Source: Gammaproteobacteria bacterium (lineage in GTDB: Bacteria; Pseudomonadota; Gammaproteobacteria; GCA-001735895). Taken from it: a stretch of DNA of 64,000 bases. Where the stretch lies: assembly GCA_030066085.1 (NCBI GenBank), contig JASJCI010000032.1, forward strand, positions 1-64,000, read 5' to 3'. The notes beneath the pieces were generated by a model. That model was not told where the DNA came from, did no database searches, and saw only the letters and a list, made by a program, of their open reading frames with translations. Every line of letters begins with the position of its first letter. Within the stretch, counting starts at the first letter, position 1. Shown piece after piece: positions 7,955 through 17,467 of the stretch. A program made the translations under genes and the position numbers.

Positions 7955-10444
7955 ATGCCCGATCAACGTCCGCTGTCGCAGGTCCGTGTGCTCGATTTCG
8001 GCCAGTACCTTGCCGGGCCGCTGGTCGGCATGATGCTGGCTGATCTCGGTGCCGAAGTCATCCGCATCGACCCGCCCGGCGGGCCGCGCCTGCAGACGCC
8101 GGCCGCCGACATGCTCGCGCGCGGCAAAAGTGCGCTAAGTCTCGATCTCAGGAATCCTGCCGATCGCGACACCGCGCTCGAACTGGCGGCGCGTACCGAC
8201 GTGCTGATCGAAAATTTCCGTCCCGGGGTCATGGCGCGCCTGGGACTGGGCGCCGATATCCTGCACGCGCTCAATCCCGACCTGGTCTACCTGTCGTTGC
8301 CGGGATTTGCCTCCACCGACGCCGAACTGGCCGAGCTTCCGGCCTGGGAAGCCGCCATCGCGGCCTGCACCGGCCAGTTTACCGATATGGGTCTGAATCG
8401 CCGGCTGATGGGAATCAATCCCTCGTTTACGCCGCTGGCACTGGCCTCGGCCTATGGCGCCGCCTTCGGTGCGATGTCGGTGCTGTTCGCGCTGCGCGCG
8501 CGCAGCTTTAACGGCGGCGAGTACATCGAGGTGCCGCTGGCGTCGGCATTGCTCGAGGGCCTGGTGTACAACTGCGAACAAATCGAGGATTACCCCGAAC
8601 GCTACAAGTCGCCACGCGAGGTCGAGCTCGACCGGCGCGCGGCCGAAGGGTTACCCATGAATCTCGGTTTCGAGCAACTGTCCGAGTTTCTCGACCCGTT
8701 TTACCGCACCTACACCTGTGCCGACGGGCGCGGTTTCTACGTCGTCTCCGGCAGCGTCAAATCGCATCCGCGGCGTGTCCTGGAAACCCTCGGTCTCGAC
8801 GATTTGCTGGCGGAACTGCCGGAGTTCGATGCATACCTCGATAGCGCCGACTGGCCCGACGAATGGACGTTGAGCAATTACCCGGTCGGGGTGTGCGACC
8901 GCGCGCGAATCGCGCGCGCGATGAAGGCTGCGTTCCTGCAGAAAACCTCGACCGAATGGGAAGCGCTGTTCGGCGCGGCCAAGGCGCCGGCTACCGCGCA
9001 GCGCGCCACGCGCGAGTGGCTGGCCGATCCGCATGCGCTGGCCAGCGGCCTCGTGCTCGAAGTCGATGACCCGCGCCACGGCCGCATGCGCCAGATGGGT
9101 AACGTCGCCTGGCTGGCGGAAGATAACGCGGCCGCTGACAAGATCGCGGGACCGCTTGCCGACGATGCGCGCGAGCGCCTCCCTGAAATCCTGGCCGAAG
9201 CGCCGCGGGTTTCGACCAGATCCGGGTCAGCACCGGCGCGCGGCTGGCTGGAGGGCCTGCGGGTTCTGGACCTGACCAATGTCATCGCCGGACCGACCAT
9301 CGGTTCGACGCTGGCGCGTTTCGGCGCCGAAGTCACCCTGGTACAGCCGGTCGAGCCTTCGGTCGATCCGTGGAATACCACCGTGTTCGGTCTGCACGCG
9401 CAACGCGGCAAGCGCAGCCTGTTGCTCGATCTGTCCAGCCGGCGCGGACGCGAAGTCCTCGAGCGCCTGATCGCCGGGGTCGATGTCATTACGATGAACG
9501 GCAGCGATGCCCAGCGCGACGCACTGGGGCTCACGCCGGATCGTCTGCGCGCGCTGAACCCACGCCTGATCCTGGTGCAGCTCGACGCTTTCGGCGGCCC
9601 GCGCCGCGGGACGAAGTCCGATCACCTCGGTTACGACGACCTGGCGCAGGCGGCGACCGGCGTGATGCTGCGTTTCGGCGGCGGCATGCAAACGCCCGAG
9701 GAGCACGCCCATTTCGGTACCATCGACGTACTCACCGGTTTCTGTGCCTGCGTCGCGCTGGGCGCGGCGCTGTTGCGGCTGGAGCGCAGCGGCGAGGGGG
9801 GCGTGGCGCGCGCGTCGCTGGCGGCGGCGGGTAACCTGATCCAGGCGCAGTTCATGTACGATTTCGATGGCCGCGCAGCTTTCGACGAACCCGCCGGGCG
9901 CGACGCGCTCGGTTGGGGCCCGTATTACCACTGCTACGAGGCCGCGGACGGCTGGTTTCTGCTGGCCGCACCAATTGATCGAGCGCGGGCACTGGCGCGC
10001 GCGCCCGAACTGGCGCCGCTGGCCGAACTCGACGATAACGAGCTCGTTACCGAACTCGCGCGCCGGTTTCGGCAACAGTCGCTGGACTACTGGCAGGCGC
10101 GTCTGCAGCAGGGATCCACGGTGTTGATGCGCCTGGCGTCGCTGATGGAAACCCGCGATCGCGCGCGCCAGTGTGAGAGCGAGGGTGATATCGATATTGC
10201 CGAAGCGACTTTCCGCGTTATCCGCCACGACCGCCATCCGATGGGCCGCTGGTGCGACCTGGTCGCGCCGAACGCGGTGCGGCCGCGCAAGGCGCCGATT
10301 CGCATTCCCGGGCCGATGCCGAAATATGGCCAGCACAGTCGCGAGATCCTGCGCGAAACCGGTTACGACGACGATGCCATCGAGTCCATGATCGCCGGGC
10401 GGGTCGTCGCCCTGCAGTGGTCGGAAAAATACCTGCCCGAATAG
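7955..10444 (+). CDS. Tandem-duplicated CaiB/BaiF (class III) CoA-transferase
   Basis: An 829-residue protein made of two fused class III CoA-transferase modules. Module one (about 1-420) opens with RVLDFGQYLAGPLVGMMLADLGAEVIRI and has RPGVMARLGLG. Module two (about 425-825) opens with the parallel RVLDLTNVIAGPTIGSTLARFGAEVTLV. Single-module family members are about 400 residues. The family moves CoA between acyl groups, usually as dimers of interlocked subunits, so the fusion may be an internal pseudo-dimer. The ATG at 7955 is preferred over a TTG 63 bases upstream because it begins the family N-terminus. Monocistronic; the substrate is unknown. Confidence 0.85.
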   Translation: MPDQRPLSQVRVLDFGQYLAGPLVGMMLADLGAEVIRIDPPGGPRLQTPAADMLARGKSALSLDLRNPADRDTALELAARTDVLIENFRPGVMARLGLGADILHALNPDLVYLSLPGFASTDAELAELPAWEAAIAACTGQFTDMGLNRRLMGINPSFTPLALASAYGAAFGAMSVLFALRARSFNGGEYIEVPLASALLEGLVYNCEQIEDYPERYKSPREVELDRRAAEGLPMNLGFEQLSEFLDPFYRTYTCADGRGFYVVSGSVKSHPRRVLETLGLDDLLAELPEFDAYLDSADWPDEWTLSNYPVGVCDRARIARAMKAAFLQKTSTEWEALFGAAKAPATAQRATREWLADPHALASGLVLEVDDPRHGRMRQMGNVAWLAEDNAAADKIAGPLADDARERLPEILAEAPRVSTRSGSAPARGWLEGLRVLDLTNVIAGPTIGSTLARFGAEVTLVQPVEPSVDPWNTTVFGLHAQRGKRSLLLDLSSRRGREVLERLIAGVDVITMNGSDAQRDALGLTPDRLRALNPRLILVQLDAFGGPRRGTKSDHLGYDDLAQAATGVMLRFGGGMQTPEEHAHFGTIDVLTGFCACVALGAALLRLERSGEGGVARASLAAAGNLIQAQFMYDFDGRAAFDEPAGRDALGWGPYYHCYEAADGWFLLAAPIDRARALARAPELAPLAELDDNELVTELARRFRQQSLDYWQARLQQGSTVLMRLASLMETRDRARQCESEGDIDIAEATFRVIRHDRHPMGRWCDLVAPNAVRPRKAPIRIPGPMPKYGQHSREILRETGYDDDAIESMIAGRVVALQWSEKYLPE

Positions 10445-10472
10445 CCCGTCGGCTATCCCGGTCGGCGCGAAC

Positions 10473-11327
10473 CTATCCGGCGACGCTTTTGCGCGCCGAA
10501 TCCGAGCCCGATGACCGCTGCGGCGAAAACTGGCGCGACGGCTGTGCGACCGGTTTTTGCGCCAGCACGATCGACATTTCGCAGGTTGCGTGCACCGGAA
10601 ACAGGGGACGCAGGAAAACCATGGCCAGCGCGATCAGGGTCCAGGCGCCGGCAACCCGCAAACCGAAGTGTTTGTCCTCGCCATTGACCACCCAGCCGGA
10701 ATCCAACGCCCAGCCGCGCACGTCGCGGAGCGAGCGAAAACAGACGGGCTGACGATAGTCGCGGTCCGCCAGGATGTCGAAACCGTGTTGCTGCAGCAGT
10801 CGCCGACAGTCGGCGTGGTCGATCGGATTGCTCAGGCGATCGAGCGATTTTTTTACGCCGATCCAGTTGGCGTAACGTTCGAAACGACCCTCGTAGAGCT
10901 CGGCAAAAGATCGCCGGGTGGTAGTGGCCAGCGACAGGTAACCGCCCGGGCGTAACAGGCGAAAGGCCTGCTCCAGTAAATGTCCGCCATCACCGAAGCC
11001 GAGCACGAAATGGCATAGTACCAGGTCCTGTGAAGTGGGCGGGAGGTGAGCCGATGCGTCGTGTGCATCGGCATTGATCAGTTCGACTGCCGGCCCCAGT
11101 TTTTGCGCCGCCTGCGACAACATGCCCGGCGACACGTCGAAACCGGTGCATTGGCCGAGGTCGACCTGGCCCTGCAAATCGGCGATGGCGTTGCCAGTCC
11201 CGATACCCAGGTCGACAACCGACAATCCACCCCTGGTCCTGTGCCGATGCTGGTCGATTTGCTCGATCGCGACACGACGCGACGAGCCGTACAGGTTCGC
11301 CCAGTCGTTATCGTATCGCTCCGCCAC
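10473..11327 (-). CDS. Class I SAM-dependent methyltransferase
   Basis: A 284-residue protein. The SAM-binding motif I, VVDLGIGTGNA, lies near residue 40; motif II-like acidic FDVSPGM and motif IV QDLVLCHFVLGF follow, and LLRPGGYLSL is the post-motif. The N-terminal 155 residues resemble the BioC/UbiE-like Methyltransf_11/25 group. The remaining C-terminal region has one hydrophobic segment (WTLIALAMVFLRPLF) and a polar tail, unusual for a soluble methyltransferase. The first usable start is GTG at 11327; homology-like sequence (SVNYDKVAERYD) extends slightly upstream without a start codon. Substrate unknown. Converges on the CoA-transferase. Confidence 0.75.
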   Translation of the reverse strand: MAERYDNDWANLYGSSRRVAIEQIDQHRHRTRGGLSVVDLGIGTGNAIADLQGQVDLGQCTGFDVSPGMLSQAAQKLGPAVELINADAHDASAHLPPTSQDLVLCHFVLGFGDGGHLLEQAFRLLRPGGYLSLATTTRRSFAELYEGRFERYANWIGVKKSLDRLSNPIDHADCRRLLQQHGFDILADRDYRQPVCFRSLRDVRGWALDSGWVVNGEDKHFGLRVAGAWTLIALAMVFLRPLFPVHATCEMSIVLAQKPVAQPSRQFSPQRSSGSDSARKSVAG

Positions 11328-11587
11328 CTTGTCGTAGTTGACGCTGATTGCTGTAGCCCAACGGGTTTGATGAAGTTGTTCCGTTGCCGGTGGAGCATGG
11401 TAATTTCGAGTCCGTCACGCAATTGTAACGGGAGACGTAGCCGGGGCTAAAACCGCGGGTAGCGTATTTTGGTACCGCCCGCGGCTGCGGCTCGTCGGCA
11501 AGGCTGCTGTAAGCGCGGCGTCGGTTGCCATGGCGGGTTCGATTCTGCATCATCAGCAGGACTTTCAAGCCCCCGGCGGAACATGAC

Positions 11588-13648
11588 TTGGTTAACCTGA
11601 TTGCCGCGGCGACCGACGACTTCGACCTGGTTACGCGTTTTCCACGCGAGGTCCGGGTATTACCGCAGGTGTCGATCCCGCTGGAAGACGGCATCGAGCT
11701 GTCGGCGCGCATCTGGCTGCCGGCGGATGCCGAGGCCGATCCGGTGCCGGCCATCGTCGAGTACGTGCCGTTCCGTCACCGTGACTTTACCGCGCCGCGC
11801 GATGCCGCGCTGCATCCGTGGTTTGCCGGACACGGCTATGCATCGATTCGGCTCGAACTGCGCGGCAGCGGCGATTCGACCGGCATACCGATGGACGAAT
11901 ACGTCGCGCGGGAACAACAGGATGGCCTGGCCGCGCTGGAATGGATTGCGCGCCAGCCCTGGTGCAGCGGCGAGACGGGTATGATCGGCATATCCTGGGG
12001 CGGTTTCAGCGCGCTGCAGATCGCCGCGCAGCGGCCGCCGTCGCTGAAGGCGATCATCACCGTCGACTCCACCGACGATCGTTTCAACGACGATATCCAC
12101 TACAAGGGCGGTTGCCAGCTGTACGCCAACCTGTCCTGGGGCACGCAGTTTTTTACCTACATGGCGCGCCCGCCCGATCCGGTGGTCTCGGGCGAGAACT
12201 GGCGCGAGCGATGGCGCGAACGCATCGAGCAGGCGCCGTTCGTGCTCGGGGCCTGGGCCGGTCACCAGGATCGTGACGACTACTGGCGGCACGCCTCGGT
12301 AGGTGATGACTTCGACGCGATCGAATGCGCGGTTTACGCCGTTTGTGGCTGGGCCGACGCCTACTCCAACGCAATCCTGCGCATGGCCGGCGGACTGCGC
12401 TCACCCAGGCGAATCCTGGTCGGTCCCTGGGGTCACACCTATCCGCATATCGCCGTACCCGGCCCGCAGATCGGTTTCCTGCAGGACGCCGTGCGCTGGT
12501 GGGACCGCTGGCTCAAGGGAGTCGACAACGGTATCGATCGCGAACCGCCGGTGCTGCTGTGGCAGCAGGATTCGGCGCCGCCGCAGGCCGAATACCGCGA
12601 GCGCCCCGGACGCTGGATCGCGGACGATTGTTGGCCGAGCCGGCAGTGTCGCGAGAGCCGTTGGCGGCTCGATGCCGGTGCCGGCCTGGTGCCGGCCGGC
12701 GCAAGCGACGCCGCGAGCGGGGTCCTGTCGGTGTGCAGCCCGGTAACCACCGGCATGTTCGGCGGCGAATGGCTGCCGCACGGTATCGGTCCTGAAATGC
12801 CGCTCGACCAGCGTTTCGAGGACGGCGGTTCGCTGGTGTTCGAAACCGCGCCGCTGACGCAGGACCTGGTTCTGTACGGCGCGCCGCAACTGCGCCTCGG
12901 CGGGTCGGCGGATACACCCACCGGCCAGGTCATCGTCAGCCTGTCGGACGTGCTGCCCGACGGTCGCGTCACCCGCATCACCTACGGCCTGATGAACCTT
13001 TTGCATCGCGAAGGCCAGCAAAGCTCGCTGCCGCTGGTGCCGGGTGAGGGATTCGATTGCCGGGTGCAACTGGATGATATCGTGCAGCGCGTGCCGGCCG
13101 GGCATCGGCTGCAACTGTCGATCGCCACCCAGGCCTGGCCGTTGATCTGGCCGGCACCGGATTCGATGACGCTCACTGTCGACCTGGCCGCCACCGAACT
13201 CGTGCTGCCCCTGTTCGACGGCGATCCCGATCGCTTACCGGTACCGGAATTCGAACGACCCGCACTGCCGCCGCCGCTCGAGCTGACCTGGCTGCGCCCC
13301 GTGTCCCGCGAGCGAAAAATCGAGTACGACGTGGTCGAACGCCGCGCCATGCGAATCTACCGCAAGGACGACGGTGCCTACCGCATCGAGGAGCACGGCC
13401 TCGAAATCGATAGCGTCAGCGAGCAGCGTTACTGGATTCACGACGACGGCAGCCACCTGGCCGGCGGGCAGTTCACGGCCACGATCCTGACCGGCCGGGG
13501 CGACTGGCGCACGCGCGTGACCTGTGAAGTGACCCAGGTTGCCGAGCGCGAGCGGTTTGTCATCAGCGGTCGTCTGGAAGCCTGGGAAAACGATGAACTG
13601 TTTGCCGCGCGTGACATCGACCTCGAGATTCCCCGCGCCGGAACCTGA
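11588..13648 (+). CDS. CocE/NonD family serine hydrolase (X-Pro dipeptidyl-peptidase-like)
   Basis: About 686 residues. The N-terminal alpha/beta-hydrolase domain (IPLEDGIELSARIWLP; YVPFRHRD; RGSGDSTG) has the nucleophile motif GISWGG and a catalytic His in GPWGHTYPH. The C-terminal half (from about residue 340) is the jelly-roll domain of the S15/CocE family, including PLTQDLVLYGAPQLRL. Family members cleave acyl esters or amides such as cocaine, cephalosporin esters or X-Pro peptides. The start is uncertain: the frame offers TTG at 11525 or TTG at 11588, neither with a strong ribosome-binding site. No export signal is visible. Converges on the radical SAM gene. Confidence 0.85.
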   Translation: MVNLIAAATDDFDLVTRFPREVRVLPQVSIPLEDGIELSARIWLPADAEADPVPAIVEYVPFRHRDFTAPRDAALHPWFAGHGYASIRLELRGSGDSTGIPMDEYVAREQQDGLAALEWIARQPWCSGETGMIGISWGGFSALQIAAQRPPSLKAIITVDSTDDRFNDDIHYKGGCQLYANLSWGTQFFTYMARPPDPVVSGENWRERWRERIEQAPFVLGAWAGHQDRDDYWRHASVGDDFDAIECAVYAVCGWADAYSNAILRMAGGLRSPRRILVGPWGHTYPHIAVPGPQIGFLQDAVRWWDRWLKGVDNGIDREPPVLLWQQDSAPPQAEYRERPGRWIADDCWPSRQCRESRWRLDAGAGLVPAGASDAASGVLSVCSPVTTGMFGGEWLPHGIGPEMPLDQRFEDGGSLVFETAPLTQDLVLYGAPQLRLGGSADTPTGQVIVSLSDVLPDGRVTRITYGLMNLLHREGQQSSLPLVPGEGFDCRVQLDDIVQRVPAGHRLQLSIATQAWPLIWPAPDSMTLTVDLAATELVLPLFDGDPDRLPVPEFERPALPPPLELTWLRPVSRERKIEYDVVERRAMRIYRKDDGAYRIEEHGLEIDSVSEQRYWIHDDGSHLAGGQFTATILTGRGDWRTRVTCEVTQVAERERFVISGRLEAWENDELFAARDIDLEIPRAGT

Positions 13649-13669
13649 ACGCAGTGCCGCATTGCCGGT

Positions 13670-14752
13670 TTAGAAAAGGCCGAGCTGATCGCCGCTCCGT
13701 GCCGGCACGGTAAAGGCGTCGCGGTTGAGCTCGAAATCGCGCGGCGTCAGCTCGAGCCGCCGGCAGGCCAGGCGAAACCGCTGCGCGATCATGTCGGCAA
13801 ACGCGCCGGCGCCGCGCATGCGGATCCCCCAGCGGCTGTCGTAGTCCTTGCCGCCACGGGTATCGCGCACGCGCGTCAGCACGTGCCCGGCCTTGTGCGG
13901 ATAATGCGCCTGCAGCCATTCGCGGAACAATGGTCCCACCTCCAGCGGCAGGCGCAGCAGGATGTAACCGGCCGAGTTCGCGCCGGCTTCCCGTGCCGCG
14001 CCGAGAATCGCGTCAAGCTCGGGATCGGTCAGCACCGGAATCACGGGCGCGACCATGACCGACACCGGGATACCCGCCTCGGCCAGCGTTCGAATCGTCC
14101 GCAGGCGGCGATGCGGTGCCGCGGCGCGGGGTTCGAGCCGGCGTGCCAGCTCGCCGTCGAGCGTGGTCAGGCTGACATTGACCGACACCAGGTCGTCGCT
14201 CGCCATCTCGCGCAGGATGTCGATGTCGCGTTCCACCAGCGCCGACTTGGTCACGATCGCGAGCGGATGGCGAAACCGCTGCAGCACCTCGAGCAGCGAG
14301 CGCGTGATCCTGAGCCTGCGCTCGACCGGTTGGTAGGCATCGGTGTTGACGCCGAGCGCGATGGTCGCGGGCCGGTAACCCGGCTTGCGCAGGGTTTGTT
14401 CGAGCAGCCTGGCGGCCTCGGGTTTGCTGAACAGGCGGGTTTCGAAGTCGAGACCGGGTGACAGACCGAGGTAGGCATGGGTCGGGCGCGCGAAGCAGTA
14501 AACGCAGCCGTGTTCGCAGCCGCGGTAGGGATTGATCGAACGATCGAACGGGATATCGGGCGATTCGTTATAGACCAGGACGCTGCGCGAGCTGTCGGCC
14601 TGGACCTCGGTTGCTGGTCGCGCGTCGTCGGGCGGCGCTTCCCAACCATCGTCGAAGGCTTCGCGCCGCTGCTCCTCGAAACGGCCGCTGTTGTTGCTGA
14701 CTGCGCCGCGGCCCTTGATGATGCGGGTGTGATCGGGATTGGAAGGTTCCAT
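13670..14752 (-). CDS. PA0069 family radical SAM protein
   Basis: A 360-residue radical SAM protein. The cluster motif is CEHGCVYC (Cx3Cx2C) near residues 78-85, preceded by INPYRGCEHG, the conserved block of the PA0069/SplB-like family. The N-terminal IKGRGAVSNNSGRFE segment is also characteristic of this family. Members bind [4Fe-4S] and SAM; the reaction is unknown, although the family has distant similarity to spore photoproduct lyase. ATG at 14752. It converges on the hydrolase and is divergent from the DUF1992 gene. Confidence 0.9.
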   Translation of the reverse strand: MEPSNPDHTRIIKGRGAVSNNSGRFEEQRREAFDDGWEAPPDDARPATEVQADSSRSVLVYNESPDIPFDRSINPYRGCEHGCVYCFARPTHAYLGLSPGLDFETRLFSKPEAARLLEQTLRKPGYRPATIALGVNTDAYQPVERRLRITRSLLEVLQRFRHPLAIVTKSALVERDIDILREMASDDLVSVNVSLTTLDGELARRLEPRAAAPHRRLRTIRTLAEAGIPVSVMVAPVIPVLTDPELDAILGAAREAGANSAGYILLRLPLEVGPLFREWLQAHYPHKAGHVLTRVRDTRGGKDYDSRWGIRMRGAGAFADMIAQRFRLACRRLELTPRDFELNRDAFTVPARSGDQLGLF

Positions 14753-14877
14753 TACCGCCTACCCTAGTGCATTGCCGGGGGCGAAACAACCATCGGAATC
14801 CAGCTCAAATACGTCCCGCTGACACGACTTTCGCGGCATAATGGCGCGACTGGATAACGACAACGGGACAGGATTCC

Positions 14878-15282
14878 ATGCTCTACATCGACCGACTTGC
14901 CGAGGAACAGATCGAGGCCGCGATTCGCCGCGGTGAACTGGACGATTTGCCCGGGCAGGGCCAGCGCCTGGACCTCGACGACGAACGCGTCATTCCCGAA
15001 GCCCTGCGCGTGGCCTACCGGGTGTTGAAAAACGCCGGCTGCCTGCCGCCCGAGTTCGGTTTGCGCAGTGAAATCCGGGAACTCGAAGGCCTGCTGCACC
15101 AGGTCGAAGTCGATACCGAAAGCCAGGCGCTGCGCCGCCGCCTGTCCCTGTTGAAAACCCGGCTCGCGCTGCAGGGCCGCGAACTGCATTTGTCAGCCCA
15201 GGAGGGTGCTTACCGGCAAAAACTGCTCGATCGCCTGGCCGCCGACAAGGCCGGAAAAGGGGTCCACCGCGTCGGCGACTGA
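14878..15282 (+). CDS. DUF1992 (DnaJ-subfamily-C-28-like) protein
   Basis: A 134-residue cytoplasmic protein. It carries the DUF1992 signature: IEAAIRRGELDDLPGQGQRLDLDD and then RVAYRVLKNAGCLPPE. The domain occurs in bacterial proteins and in eukaryotic DNAJC28; no biochemical role is established. The remaining part is a long charged helix (residues 65-120). The sirtuin gene starts 16 bases after its stop on the same strand, so the two are probably co-transcribed. Confidence 0.9.
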   Translation: MLYIDRLAEEQIEAAIRRGELDDLPGQGQRLDLDDERVIPEALRVAYRVLKNAGCLPPEFGLRSEIRELEGLLHQVEVDTESQALRRRLSLLKTRLALQGRELHLSAQEGAYRQKLLDRLAADKAGKGVHRVGD

Positions 15283-15298
15283 GGCCGCCCCGACCGGC

Positions 15299-16057
15299 AT
15301 GACGCTCGAATCGAAACTCGCCTCGACCCGCGAATGGCTCGCGCGCTGCCCTCGCGTGGCCGCTTTTTCCGGCGCGGGTTTGAGCGCCGATTCGGGGCTT
15401 GCCACTTTCCGCGATCCGGACACCGATGCGCTCTGGTCGCGTTTCGATCCCACCCGGCTCGCGTCGCCGGAGGCTTTTGCCGCCGACCCCGAACTCGTTA
15501 TCGACTGGTACAACTGGCGCCGCAAACGTTATGCCGAGGTGGCGCCGAACGCGGCCCATCATGCGCTCGCGGCACAAACCGGCATGATTCAGATCACGCA
15601 AAACGTCGACCACCTGCTGGAGGCGGCCGGCGCTGCGCCGGAGCGGGTTTACCACCTGCACGGCAGTATCCTGTCCGATCGCTGTCACAGCGGCGACTGC
15701 GACTACCACGAGGCGATCGATCCCGCCGCGCCGCCCGGCTTGCGCGACTGCCCGCGCTGCGGTACCCGCCTGCGTCCAGCGGTCGTCTGGTTCGGTGAAA
15801 ATCTGCCCATGGAGGCCTGGACAAGGGCACAGTCGCTCTGTATGCGCCTCGATTGCCTGCTGGTCATCGGTACCAGCGCGACGGTTTATCCCGCCGCGGG
15901 CCTGATCGAACTCACCCGGCGGAGCGGTGGACGTATCATCGTCGTGGATCCCAATGCCGGGGTGGCCAGCGATGCGGCCGACAGTTTCCTGCAGGGCCGC
16001 GCGGCCGACCTGCTGCCTACGCTGCTCGGCGGCCTGGCGCTGACGTCGATCGACTGA
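15299..16057 (+). CDS. Sir2-family NAD-dependent protein deacylase
   Basis: A 252-residue sirtuin. NAD-binding motif FSGAGLSADSGLATFRD (residues 23-39), TQNVD, catalytic His121 in YHLHGS, a zinc site with Cys129/Cys134 and Cys151/Cys154, and WFGENLP. Tyr71 and Arg74 form the YxxR pair that marks class III sirtuins (SIRT5, E. coli CobB) and binds acidic acyl groups, so desuccinylation or demalonylation is predicted alongside deacetylation. Start chosen at ATG 15299 because it opens directly before the domain; an upstream frame overlaps the DUF1992 gene. The usual TQNIDGLH is altered to TQNVDHLL. Confidence 0.9.
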   Translation: MTLESKLASTREWLARCPRVAAFSGAGLSADSGLATFRDPDTDALWSRFDPTRLASPEAFAADPELVIDWYNWRRKRYAEVAPNAAHHALAAQTGMIQITQNVDHLLEAAGAAPERVYHLHGSILSDRCHSGDCDYHEAIDPAAPPGLRDCPRCGTRLRPAVVWFGENLPMEAWTRAQSLCMRLDCLLVIGTSATVYPAAGLIELTRRSGGRIIVVDPNAGVASDAADSFLQGRAADLLPTLLGGLALTSID

Positions 16058-16060
16058 GGC

Positions 16061-17467
16061 TCAGCGGCAGCGGGCGGCGGCGATGGCGTCGAATTCGTCC
16101 GCGCTCACGAAACGTTCGACCTCGAGATTCAGGAAAGCATCGTCGCGCCAGCGATGGCGCAGCGCGAGAAAGACACGCTGCTCGACGAGATCGACCCCGG
16201 CACTGTAGTGTCCCGCGGTGAAAACCAGGTGACGATTGTCGTCGAGGAAAAACTGGTAACCGCCGGTGAGCTGCTGGAAACGGTGATCTTCGACACGGTC
16301 CAGCAGGATACGGCGCTGCACGCCGACCGCCGGATCTCCGCTGCCGGGCCGGCTCGCCTGCAAAGCCAGGATGCGGCTGTGGTCGTTGTGAAAGTTATTG
16401 TCGAACACGACGATGGTATCGTTGCCGCCGAAGTCCGGGTCGTGCTGGCGGCTGGCGAGACCGTAGGCGTACCAGACGATCTTGCGTGTCGACGGCCGCA
16501 CCACGACCACCAGGTTCAGGCTGCGCAGGCTCAATACCAGGTCACCGCGCCGGAACAGGTCGGAATCCTCGCCCAGGTAAGGGTCGATATCGTTGCTGTG
16601 AAACGGATCCAGGTCGGCGTTTTCGATCCGCGTGTGGGTGCGGTCCAGCGGTTCGAATTCGGCTTCGCCGTACAACCAGCGTTCGGGCCGCGTGCCTTTC
16701 AGACGCGCTTCGAATATCGGTAAATCAGGGTTGGCATTGATGATGTCGCCAATGGACAGTCGCTGGCGCTCGGCGCCGGTGGCGGTGTCGAGCTCGACGA
16801 GGTCGGTCGCGTCCAGTACCCACAGCGCATCCAGCCGGTGTTCGCCGTCGCTGTTGAGGTAGTGATGGAAGCTGTAGCGGCTGTCGACGCGCCAGTCCGT
16901 CCCGCCGCAGCTGTTGACGTTGACCAGCTGGTTACCCGCACGCCGCAGCTCGGCGGGATCGCCGGCGACGTGGAAATAATTCAGCGCTCGCGGGCTGTCG
17001 CAGTTGCAGTCTTCGCGGCTGCCGAGCGGGATGACGGCGTGCAGCTTGCGATCGAATCCGATCAGCAACAGCTGGTAGGCGTAACCGCGGCCGCCGTCGG
17101 CCTGGGTCTTGACCAGCATGCCGGCATGGTTTGCGAGCACGCTGGCCGCAGGATCCAGGTACAGGTCGATCGCGGACTCCGGAAAGTATCGCTCGAGCCC
17201 TGGCGCGACCCGCAGTTCACGATAGTCGAAGTCAGCGGGCATCGCCGCCTGGCGTTGCGCGCGCAGCGGCGCCAGCCCGAGATCGTTGCGGATCTTGTCG
17301 AGTACCGAGCTGGGTTCTTCCAGCGGATGGCCGCTGACAAAATCCGACAGCATCGTGAAATGCCGATGCAGAAAATGATTGACTGGCGGGTAGAGTGCGC
17401 CGAGCAATACACCGAAGACGAAGACCAGCGCCAGCACCAGCAGTCGATGGCCGCGGCCGTTGCTCAC
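16061..17467 (-). CDS. Arylsulfotransferase (ASST)-like membrane-anchored protein
   Basis: A 468-residue protein with one N-terminal transmembrane anchor (about residues 9-25) and a large presumably periplasmic beta-propeller. The family hallmark is FHSNDIDP (His290) followed by GDLVLSLRSLNLVVVVRP and KIVW, as in the arylsulfotransferase group (PF14269/PF05935), where sulfate moves between phenolic compounds through a histidine. It starts with GTG at 17467, overlapping the sulfotransferase stop (GTGA), so the two are translationally coupled. The catalytic assignment of His290 is by family resemblance. Last gene of the four-gene sulfation cluster. Confidence 0.75.
   Translation of the reverse strand: MSNGRGHRLLVLALVFVFGVLLGALYPPVNHFLHRHFTMLSDFVSGHPLEEPSSVLDKIRNDLGLAPLRAQRQAAMPADFDYRELRVAPGLERYFPESAIDLYLDPAASVLANHAGMLVKTQADGGRGYAYQLLLIGFDRKLHAVIPLGSREDCNCDSPRALNYFHVAGDPAELRRAGNQLVNVNSCGGTDWRVDSRYSFHHYLNSDGEHRLDALWVLDATDLVELDTATGAERQRLSIGDIINANPDLPIFEARLKGTRPERWLYGEAEFEPLDRTHTRIENADLDPFHSNDIDPYLGEDSDLFRRGDLVLSLRSLNLVVVVRPSTRKIVWYAYGLASRQHDPDFGGNDTIVVFDNNFHNDHSRILALQASRPGSGDPAVGVQRRILLDRVEDHRFQQLTGGYQFFLDDNRHLVFTAGHYSAGVDLVEQRVFLALRHRWRDDAFLNLEVERFVSADEFDAIAAARCR

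Noticed and set aside
9227-10336. A 369-codon minus-strand open frame
   Set aside because: Shadow of the second CoA-transferase module; no ribosome-binding site or family features.
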